From Acidobacterium sp. S8 (GTDB taxonomy: Bacteria; Acidobacteriota; Terriglobia; Terriglobales; Acidobacteriaceae), in contig NZ_LMUM01000037.1 of the NCBI RefSeq assembly GCF_009765985.1, positions 798,747-862,746 on the forward strand: 64,000 bases of DNA, read 5' to 3'. Made by a program: the position numbers and the translations under genes. The notes below the pieces were generated by a model, which was given only the letters and a program-made list of their open reading frames with translations, was not told the DNA's origin and did no database searches. Of this stretch, positions 40,084 through 47,165 are shown in pieces; positions within the stretch are counted from its first letter, which is position 1; the number at the start of each line of letters is the position of its first letter.

Positions 40084-43000
40084 TTAGAAGACCACCTTCA
40101 ATGCGCCCTGAATCTGGCGAGCACCAGTCGTAGCATCATTCTGTTGAATCTGGCTCTGCGAAATACCGAAGGTCGGCGAACCGAGCGTCAGAGAGGATGC
40201 AGTAGGCGAAGACAGATTGGGGTGATTGAGCACGTTGTAGCTCTCTGCCCGGAAGACTAGCTTCACCTGCTCGAAGATGGTTTGGGTTTTTTGGAAGACC
40301 ACATCCGTATTCACGAAGCCCGGCCCGATGAATTTGTTCCGGTGAATGGAGACATTTTCATCAAACGGAGCGTTCGAAAATGCAGCCATGGATGGGCCGG
40401 TGATTTTGCCATTAGCAGTAATGGTTCCGCGCTGCGATGGATAGGGGCTGCCGATCAGCTCAGGGCGGTTGTTCACGCTGGTGTGGAGGTTATCGACGGT
40501 GCCGCGGAGGTCGAAGGGCAACCCGGTTTGCACCTGCTGGATTCCGGAAAGCTGGATGCCTTCAAAGATGCTTCCGAGGATGCCGTTAGAGAGGTACTTC
40601 GCGCCCTGGCCAATCGGAAGGGCATAGGTGATTGCAGCAGTTCCGCGATGACGCACATCGAAGTCTGAATTTCCGTATTCCGGCAGCAGATCAAAGGAAT
40701 TGCGTGGGAATCCGCTGTTCCCCGCTCCGGGAGCCAGCGGATCGCTTCCATTGTCGAGCGAATGCGCGTAAGTATAGCTGCCTAACAGGGACAGACCGCC
40801 GGACTGATAGGTCACCTTGGATTGCAATGCATTGTAGTTAGCGCTAGATATAGCCGTCTGGTAGAACTCGTGAAAGAACGCCGTATTGTTGACCGCAGGA
40901 TCGGTGATGGCGCTTCCCTCGTAAAGAGCCGTACGCTGGGCTGCGTTCTCGCAATCATTTGCGCTGTTGCCGTTGGCTTCGCAGGCTGAGATCACGCTGG
41001 CAACGAGAGCAGGTTGGGGCGGCGCGCCATCAACCTCTCGCAGCACGTGGGTGCTGTGGCTCGCGACGTAATTGACCTCCAGGCCAAGCCCATCGCCGAA
41101 CTGGTGCTGCACACCAAGGTTCCATGCCTGGTTGCCGGGCATCTTCAGGTGTGGGTCAATTACGACCGGTTCGTTGAAGTCTCCGTTTGTGATGTTGACC
41201 GATGGGGTGAGGGTGCCGGGGTAAGGCTGCGTCGACGCAACTGGAGTTGCAGGCGGCGTGGAGGTGAAGGGAAAGGCGTTATAGTCGACTTGGAAGGGTG
41301 GATTCGACTTGGCATTTCCAAAGAGGTTGTCGAAGATGCGGTCGTGAAAGATGCCGTACCCGCCGCGGATAACAGTCTTACCGTTGCCGACTGGATCGTA
41401 AGCGAAGCCGATGCGCGGCTCGACCATTCCCCAATTGTTGGCATAAAGCATGCGGCCGGTGCCGGGCCCCACCGACGTAAAGGTGAAGTATCCGGAGGCA
41501 GGCAACGGCGCCGAAGCATCCCCGTAGAAGTTTGAGAAGTTGCCATCGTTTTCATAGGGAACGCCGTTGAACTCATAGCGCATCCCAAGAATAGCTGTGA
41601 AGTTCGGCGTAACCTTCCAGGTATCCTGCCCGAAGACGGCCCACTCGTGTTGACGGAAGCGTGTCAGGTCATTGGGACTGCGCACCCCCTCGCGGGTAAA
41701 GAATTGGTTCTGGGTCTCGTTGGCAATGGCTCCCTGCGCACCCCATACTGAATCTTCAAAGCCGTTCAGGCTGGGAGAATTGGGATCCCCGTTCCAGGCG
41801 TATGCCGGAGCATCAAAGTCACTGAAGACATTGAAAGAGAGTTGGTCGCGTGAGCTGAAATTGTCGTAGTCAGAATCCTTGATGCTGCGGTATTCGCCAC
41901 CGAATTTGAGGCTGTGTGCGCCCTTAACGATGGAGTAGGTATCGGCGAACATGAGCGTAGAGCTGAGACGCGCCTGCCCATTGCTGTCGCCCAGTTCCGC
42001 GCAGCCAAATGAATTGCCCGTGCTGGAGAGGAAGTAAGGAAGGAAAAGATCGCGGCCATTGCCAAAGGAATCTGTCCCCGTCACTGCATCGAAGCCGGCA
42101 TGCCCGCAGAAAAAGCCGGCGTTGTTCTGGTTGTAGCCAGCGCGGAAAAGATTGGTGCTGCTGGGCGAGAGGGTCGATGCTAGCGAAATGACTCCGTTAT
42201 GCGTAGTGGCAATGACGGCGACCGCGCCGTAGCCCGGAATGACTTCGTCATGGAAGGGATTGGATTCGTTCGAGTGACCGTATTGATAGCGGACGGTCAA
42301 CTGGTGGCGGCTGGTAAGCGCGTGATCGAAACGGCCTATGAAAGTGTAGCTGTTCAGGCTATCCGGCGAAGGGTAAAAGTAGGTCGAGCTGATGCCGTCG
42401 CCGTTGTCTACCTGTCCGAGCGGAAGGACGCTCAGAACGTGCGAGATGAGCGGGTCCTGGCCAAGTTGTGAAAAATTGTTGGGGTTACCCGGCGTGGTCA
42501 GGTTCACCGGGGTCTGGCTGCCATCGGTGGGATCGATATAGGTGTAAACGCCGCTCTTATAAGCAGCGGTTGGCACGATCTGGTTATTGGTGAGCGTTGT
42601 ACGGAAGCGCTGCGCCTCACCGTTCAGAAAGAAGAAGGTGTGATCTTTCCAAATTGGACCGCCGACCGATGCGCCGAAATCGTTACGCACATAAGGATCC
42701 TGCGGACCATTGTCCTTGGTGTTGAAGAAGTCACGTGCGCCGAGCGCGTTGTACCTGCCAAACTCGTAAACATCTCCGTGGAACTGATTGCTTCCCCCGC
42801 GTGTGACCACATCGATGATCGCCCCCGTGTTGCGGCCGAACTCAGCGTCAAAATTATTGGAAATGATACGGAATTCCTGTGCCGAATCCGGATTGGCGGA
42901 TGATACGCCTCCCTGGCCCCCCGGAACCGAAGTGTCGTTGTTGTCCGCGCCGTCGAGCATGAAGTTATTGTTGCGGTCACGCTGGCCATTGACTGAAAAC

Positions 43001-43530
43001 CCGCCCATATTATTCGAAGCGGTAACCGCCCCGGGCGATAAAAGCACAAGCTGGTACGGGTCGCGAAGAATCAGCGGCAGATCATTGATCTTCTTCGAAT
43101 CAATAATGGTGGAAAGCTGGAAGCTGTCAGTTTCGACCGGCGTTAAGCTCTCGGCTCCCACATTCACTGTCGTGCTTGCTCCACCCACGGCAAGGCTCAC
43201 GCGGAGAGGCACGGTCTGAGCGACGGTAACAACCACGTCATCAAGAGTCGTATCCTGAAAGCCAGGCGCGCTCACCACCACAGAGTAATGTGCTGGAGAA
43301 AGAGCTGCAAACGTGAAAACGCCAGCCGAGCTGGTCACTGTGGTCTGCACGATACCGGTGGAATTCGAGGTAGCGGTGACGTTCGCTTTCGGCACGGTAG
43401 CGCCGCTCGGATCAAGGACCGTCCCGATGATGGAACCTGTTTGTGCGTAGGCGCCGGCCGAGAAAATCAAAGCACCGAGCAAAACCAAGAAACTGCAGAG
43501 CAATCTGGACTGCCACGAAACTTTAAACAT
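40084..43530 (-). CDS. Large Oar-like TonB-dependent receptor
   Basis: Outer-membrane TonB-dependent receptor of 1148 residues, the acidobacterial OmpA-related/Oar type. Signal peptide about 1-29; N-terminal carboxypeptidase-regulatory-like domain about 30-110 (GSIIGTVLDPSGATVPKANV); a plug about 120-260 (LPLILRDPYQLVLLSPGAV, SVNGQRDRNNNFMLDGADNN, NTGAIIDVVTRGGSNQFHGD); a giant barrel to a terminal Phe (IQGALKVVF), the usual outer-membrane assembly signal. Such receptors take up large oligosaccharides or peptides, but no SusD-like partner is next to it. It interrupts the usual rsfS-rlmH pair on the opposite strand. Confidence 0.93.
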   Translation of the reverse strand: MFKVSWQSRLLCSFLVLLGALIFSAGAYAQTGSIIGTVLDPSGATVPKANVTATSNSTGIVQTTVTSSAGVFTFAALSPAHYSVVVSAPGFQDTTLDDVVVTVAQTVPLRVSLAVGGASTTVNVGAESLTPVETDSFQLSTIIDSKKINDLPLILRDPYQLVLLSPGAVTASNNMGGFSVNGQRDRNNNFMLDGADNNDTSVPGGQGGVSSANPDSAQEFRIISNNFDAEFGRNTGAIIDVVTRGGSNQFHGDVYEFGRYNALGARDFFNTKDNGPQDPYVRNDFGASVGGPIWKDHTFFFLNGEAQRFRTTLTNNQIVPTAAYKSGVYTYIDPTDGSQTPVNLTTPGNPNNFSQLGQDPLISHVLSVLPLGQVDNGDGISSTYFYPSPDSLNSYTFIGRFDHALTSRHQLTVRYQYGHSNESNPFHDEVIPGYGAVAVIATTHNGVISLASTLSPSSTNLFRAGYNQNNAGFFCGHAGFDAVTGTDSFGNGRDLFLPYFLSSTGNSFGCAELGDSNGQARLSSTLMFADTYSIVKGAHSLKFGGEYRSIKDSDYDNFSSRDQLSFNVFSDFDAPAYAWNGDPNSPSLNGFEDSVWGAQGAIANETQNQFFTREGVRSPNDLTRFRQHEWAVFGQDTWKVTPNFTAILGMRYEFNGVPYENDGNFSNFYGDASAPLPASGYFTFTSVGPGTGRMLYANNWGMVEPRIGFAYDPVGNGKTVIRGGYGIFHDRIFDNLFGNAKSNPPFQVDYNAFPFTSTPPATPVASTQPYPGTLTPSVNITNGDFNEPVVIDPHLKMPGNQAWNLGVQHQFGDGLGLEVNYVASHSTHVLREVDGAPPQPALVASVISACEANGNSANDCENAAQRTALYEGSAITDPAVNNTAFFHEFYQTAISSANYNALQSKVTYQSGGLSLLGSYTYAHSLDNGSDPLAPGAGNSGFPRNSFDLLPEYGNSDFDVRHRGTAAITYALPIGQGAKYLSNGILGSIFEGIQLSGIQQVQTGLPFDLRGTVDNLHTSVNNRPELIGSPYPSQRGTITANGKITGPSMAAFSNAPFDENVSIHRNKFIGPGFVNTDVVFQKTQTIFEQVKLVFRAESYNVLNHPNLSSPTASSLTLGSPTFGISQSQIQQNDATTGARQIQGALKVVF

Positions 43531-43750
43531 GAACCCGACGAGTGCAATTCGTTAACCAAATAGACATCAATCCGAATAGTAATGACAAATTAGTAAACTA
43601 ATTGCGGAATTCATTCGTCTAAAGTTTACGAATTTTTCAAAGTTTTTGTTCATTTCAACGCTCACACGATCTATTTTGCCGTGGCGTTTGTATGAAAAAC
43701 CATACGAAAATCCGGCTTCCTGTATAGTGGGTGACTGCAATCTGTCATCT
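43531..43750. promoter_or_regulatory. AT-rich divergent control region (TonB receptor / rlmH)
   Basis: This gap separates the receptor and rlmH starts. It carries GTAAACT (about 43593) with AGTTTAC (about 43623), a 7-bp inverted repeat spaced by roughly 25 bases, and TTGTATG-AAAAAC-CATACGAA (about 43687-43708), a near-perfect inverted repeat. These could be operators for the receptor or rlmH promoters. No gene seen. Confidence 0.4.
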
Positions 43751-44197
43751 ATGGATATTTCCCTCCTCTCGATTGCCACCCGTACTCGCAGCGAAACACA
43801 CGATCCTGCTCTAAGGCTTTATCTTGAACGCATTGGCGGCTATGCTCCGGTGCGGCAGGATGTGTATCGCACGGAGAACGCGCTCTTTGAGGCATTGGAT
43901 CGTCAGCGCGGACGGACCCAACCCATCCTCGTCCTGCTCGACAGTCGGGGAAAGCAATTCACCTCGGAGCAATTTGCACAGTGGCTGGGCAAGCAGCGGG
44001 ATCAGGGCCAACAGATCATTATTTTCGCTATCGGACCGGCGGATGGCTGGTCGGAAAACTCCAGAAAACGCGCCAACCTGCTGCTCTCGCTCGGGCCGAT
44101 GACGCTGCCGCATGAACTCGCGCGTGTCGTGCTCAGCGAGCAGGTCTATCGGGCATTTACAATCCTATCTGGGCATCCGTATCACACGGGCCACTGA
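43751..44197 (+). CDS. rlmH: 23S rRNA pseudouridine-1915 N3-methyltransferase
   Basis: RlmH, SPOUT-class methyltransferase that methylates pseudouridine 1915 in helix 69 of 23S rRNA; 148 residues from the ATG at 43751. Features: MDISLLSIATRTR start, ILVLLDSRGKQFTSEQFAQW, IIIFAIGPADGWSENSRK and the knot end LPHELARVVLSEQVYRAFTI with GHPYH at the C-terminus. The longer frame back to 43646 is untranslated control sequence. It normally follows rsfS; here the giant TonB receptor lies between them. Five bases separate it from cobO. Confidence 0.94.
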   Translation: MDISLLSIATRTRSETHDPALRLYLERIGGYAPVRQDVYRTENALFEALDRQRGRTQPILVLLDSRGKQFTSEQFAQWLGKQRDQGQQIIIFAIGPADGWSENSRKRANLLLSLGPMTLPHELARVVLSEQVYRAFTILSGHPYHTGH

Positions 44198-44202
44198 GGT
44201 TT

Positions 44203-44751
44203 ATGACCGAATCACGCCCCGAATCGCGTCGAGGATTGATCCTTATCAACACCGGCCCCGGAAAGGGTAAAACCACGGCCGCCATGGGCACCGCCCTGCG
44301 TGCCGTCGGCAATGGCATGAAGGTGCTGATGCTGCAGTTCCTCAAGGGTTCGTGGCATTATGGCGAATTGGACGCAGTTGAGGCTTTCAACGGCAACTTT
44401 GTCATGAAACAGATGGGCAAAGGCTTCGTGAAGATCGGCGGCGCTGAGACCGATCCCGAAGATATCCGCATGGTCGAAGAGGCATGGGAAGAGGCGCGTC
44501 AGGCTATCCTCTCCGGCGAATGGGATATGGTGGTGCTCGATGAAATCAACTACGCAATCAGTTATGGCATGCTTGACCCGGCAAAGGTGGTAGCAGCACT
44601 CCATGAGCGCCCGGAGATGGTGCATGTCATCCTTACTGGACGCAACGCGCACCCTTCGCTGGTTGAAATTGCCGACACTGTGACCGAGATGCGCGAAGTA
44701 AAGCACGCCTACCAGAAGGGAATTCTGGCGCAGCGCGGCATTGAGTATTAG
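44203..44751 (+). CDS. cobO: Cob(I)yrinic acid a,c-diamide adenosyltransferase
   Basis: CobO/BtuR-type ATP:corrinoid adenosyltransferase, 182 residues, adding the adenosyl group to reduced corrinoid. The P-loop-like GPGKGKTTAAMGTALRAVGN is at about 18-37; further motifs are VLMLQFLKGSWHYGEL, DMVVLDEINYAISYGML and VHVILTGRNAHPSLVEIAD. No other cobalamin synthesis genes lie in the window, so it may serve salvage of imported corrinoid. Co-transcribed between rlmH and accD (11 bases to accD). Confidence 0.95.
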   Translation: MTESRPESRRGLILINTGPGKGKTTAAMGTALRAVGNGMKVLMLQFLKGSWHYGELDAVEAFNGNFVMKQMGKGFVKIGGAETDPEDIRMVEEAWEEARQAILSGEWDMVVLDEINYAISYGMLDPAKVVAALHERPEMVHVILTGRNAHPSLVEIADTVTEMREVKHAYQKGILAQRGIEY

Positions 44752-44762
44752 AAAGGAAAGGC

Positions 44763-45626
44763 ATGTCCTGGTTTAAGCGGCAGGAATACAAAATCGAGAA
44801 CGAGGGAGAGAAGACGGTCCGCACTGAAGGTCTCTGGATCAAGTGCGACAGCTGCGATCAGGTGATCTTCAAGGCCGATCTCGAAGCGAATCTCCACGTC
44901 TGCCCTAAGTGTGGTCATCACTTCCGTATCAGCGCGCGGACGCGTATCGATCTGCTGCTGGAGCCGGGCTATGAAATCGTCGATACCGAGCTGAAATCCA
45001 CCGATCCGCTCAAATTTAGCGATCTCAAGTCTTATAAATCCCGTCTCAAGAAGGCCCAGAAAGACACCGGACTGAACGATGCCATTCTGAACGCCGTCGG
45101 AAAACTCGGTGACCATGAAATCGTGCTCTCGGTCATGGAATACGCCTTCATCGGCGGAAGCATGGGCGCCGTAGTGGGAGAGACCATCGCACGCGCCGTT
45201 GACCGCGCCTATGAATCTCGCAAGCCGTTGATTATCGTCGCCGCCTCAGGCGGAGCGCGCATGATGGAGGGCATTGTAAGTCTCATGCAGCTGGCAAAAA
45301 TTTCCGCCGCTCTCGGGCGTCTCGACGATGAAAAAATTCCATTTATCTCCATCCTCACCGATCCGACCACCGGCGGCGTAACCGCAAGCTTCGCCATGCT
45401 GGGCGACCTGAACATCGCCGAGCCAAATGCGCTTATCGGCTTCGCCGGCCCTCGAGTCATCGAGCAGACGATCCGCCAGAAACTGCCCGAGGGTTTCCAG
45501 CGCTCAGAATTTCTACTGGAACACGGCTTTCTCGATGCCGTCGTGAACCGCAAAGAGATGAAGAGTTACCTGAGCCGCGCCTTGGATTTTATGAAGCAGC
45601 CTTCACAGGATAAGGTCGCCGGTTGA
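44763..45626 (+). CDS. accD: Acetyl-CoA carboxylase carboxyltransferase subunit beta
   Basis: AccD, beta subunit of the carboxyltransferase that makes malonyl-CoA for fatty-acid synthesis; 287 residues, the normal size. The N-terminal zinc ribbon is WIKCDSCDQVIFKADLEANL with CPKCGHHFRI (four Cys, about 28-52). The crotonase-fold core has ASGGARMMEGIVSLMQLAKI, SILTDPTTGGVTASFAMLGD and FAGPRVIEQTIRQKLPEGFQ. It pairs with AccA encoded elsewhere. AAGGAAAGGC just upstream is a good ribosome site. Last gene of the rlmH-cobO-accD unit. Confidence 0.97.
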   Translation: MSWFKRQEYKIENEGEKTVRTEGLWIKCDSCDQVIFKADLEANLHVCPKCGHHFRISARTRIDLLLEPGYEIVDTELKSTDPLKFSDLKSYKSRLKKAQKDTGLNDAILNAVGKLGDHEIVLSVMEYAFIGGSMGAVVGETIARAVDRAYESRKPLIIVAASGGARMMEGIVSLMQLAKISAALGRLDDEKIPFISILTDPTTGGVTASFAMLGDLNIAEPNALIGFAGPRVIEQTIRQKLPEGFQRSEFLLEHGFLDAVVNRKEMKSYLSRALDFMKQPSQDKVAG

Positions 45627-45663
45627 GTAGCCAGTCATAGCGATTGGGGGCCACATGGATTTC

Positions 45664-45694
45664 AGCTAAATTCCTCTCGTTAATGAATTTAGCT
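45664..45694. terminator. Hairpin between accD and SRPBCC gene
   Basis: AGCTAAATTC (45664-45673) and GAATTTAGCT (45685-45694) form a perfect 10-bp stem around an 11-base loop between two converging genes. A long U tract is missing, so termination is likely but modest. Confidence 0.5.
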
Positions 45695-45751
45695 GTATTA
45701 CTGCCCGTCTGAAGGATAGCTATTTATCCAGAATTTGCCTTCGACTCGCCT

Positions 45752-46198
45752 TTAAACCTGAGCCTCGGCGATTTTCTTCATGGCTACCAGCAGATAATCA
45801 TCACCGCCGACCGTGTCTTTGTAGCGCTGCTCTCCATTCGCGACCGCAGTGAAATCCCCTTGGCGCACCTCCAGCGTGGATGCATCGGTTCCGCGATCTT
45901 TCACCTGAAACGTCATCGTCAGGTAGTTCTCCGGAACATCCGAAAGAGCGGGATTATTGGGGTCAATTACGGTGTATTCGAGCAGATAAGGCGCGTTAAA
46001 GGTGACAATTTTGCCCTTTACGTAGACTTTGCCGTCCGCGGCGCCGCGCCAGAGCAACGGTGACTCCGGTTTCCAGTCGGTCTCCGCCTTGCAGCCGAAC
46101 ATATATTGCGGAATGAATTCGTTGTCCGTGAGAATCTTCCAGAGAGCCTCTGCGGGTGCATCAATGTCGATAGTTTTTTCAATAAAACGTTCGGTCAT
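45752..46198 (-). CDS. SRPBCC/AHSA1 domain protein
   Basis: START-fold SRPBCC protein of 148 residues: FIEKTIDIDAPAEALWKILT, FGCKAETDWKPESPLLWRGA, VKGKIVTFNAPYLLEYTVID and a C-terminal helix DYLLVAMKKIAEAQV. Similar to activator-of-Hsp90-like (AHSA1) proteins; binds an unknown hydrophobic ligand. The ATG at 46198 is set by the family N-terminus. Divergent from the AraC regulator (46244), with 45 bases between starts, so the regulator probably controls it. Confidence 0.87.
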   Translation of the reverse strand: MTERFIEKTIDIDAPAEALWKILTDNEFIPQYMFGCKAETDWKPESPLLWRGAADGKVYVKGKIVTFNAPYLLEYTVIDPNNPALSDVPENYLTMTFQVKDRGTDASTLEVRQGDFTAVANGEQRYKDTVGGDDYLLVAMKKIAEAQV

Positions 46199-46243
46199 GC
46201 GGTTTTTAGCCTCGTCCACCACTGTACGCAAAGTGGCTTATCG

Positions 46244-47110
46244 ATGATTGTAAAAACGCGACAAGAATCTGCTGCGAAAGTGGAAGAGTCATTCGATCCG
46301 GCACTCGGTCAGCCGCGCGGCGTACTTCGGCATCCGCCCGCTGCGGCGGGAACCTTTCGCCACGCGCGTCGCAGCGCACCAGCCGAACTTGCACCCTGGG
46401 TCGATCATTACTGGATGGTTTATTGGGACCTACGTGGCCTCCCGCCTCGACTGGTAGAAACGCTGCCTCATCCGAATGTGCACATCGTTTTCGAGAAGCC
46501 GGAATCGAAGGTCTGGGGTGTTTCCACCAGCAAGTTTTCGCGCATGCTTGAGGGCCACGCTCACGCCTTCGGCATCAAGTTCACACCCGGCGGATTCTTC
46601 CCATTCTTCCAGCGTCCTGTAGCTTCGCTTGCGAAGATCTCTATTCCGGTCAGCGAAGTCTTCGGTGCAGCCGCAACCGTTCTGGAAAAATTCATCTTCT
46701 CCACCGAAGACGAAGACTCGATGACCGCCGAAGCGAATGCTTTTCTGCTGCAACGCCTGCCAGCTCCGGATGACAAGGCCACCCTCGCCCGGCAGATGGT
46801 GGAACGCATTCTTCGCGAGCGCGATCTGCTTACGGTCGATGATCTCTCTGCGCGCTGCGACATGAGCCTCCGTTCCCTGCAGCGGCTCTTCAGCCAATAC
46901 GTCGGAGTCAGCCCCAAATGGGTGATACGCCGCTATCGATTGCATGAGTTGCTGGAGCAAATCCATTCGGGCATGCAGATCGACTGGGCGCAGCTTGCCG
47001 TAGAACTCGGATACTTTGATCAGGCGCACCTTATTCGCGATTTCAAGTCGATCACCGGCTACGCGCCCACCGAATATACCGGCATACAAAGCGTCCAGAG
47101 AGACAACTGA
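46244..47110 (+). CDS. AraC-family transcriptional regulator
   Basis: AraC-type regulator, 288 residues. The N-terminal sensing domain (about 25-170, YWMVYWDLRGLPPRLVETLP, then FGIKFTPGGFFPFF) is the DUF6597-like type found in many soil bacteria. The double helix-turn-helix is about 185-280: LTVDDLSARCDMSLRSLQRL and LAVELGYFDQAHLIRDFKSI. The start 46244 is preferred; the longer frame to 46106 overlaps the divergent SRPBCC gene. It may control that SRPBCC gene or the alpha-glucuronidase downstream. Confidence 0.9.
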   Translation: MIVKTRQESAAKVEESFDPALGQPRGVLRHPPAAAGTFRHARRSAPAELAPWVDHYWMVYWDLRGLPPRLVETLPHPNVHIVFEKPESKVWGVSTSKFSRMLEGHAHAFGIKFTPGGFFPFFQRPVASLAKISIPVSEVFGAAATVLEKFIFSTEDEDSMTAEANAFLLQRLPAPDDKATLARQMVERILRERDLLTVDDLSARCDMSLRSLQRLFSQYVGVSPKWVIRRYRLHELLEQIHSGMQIDWAQLAVELGYFDQAHLIRDFKSITGYAPTEYTGIQSVQRDN

Positions 47111-47165
47111 GGACATTAGCGAGTATGCTTCTGGAAAATCGTTTTACTTCATCGGAGTGCATGGC

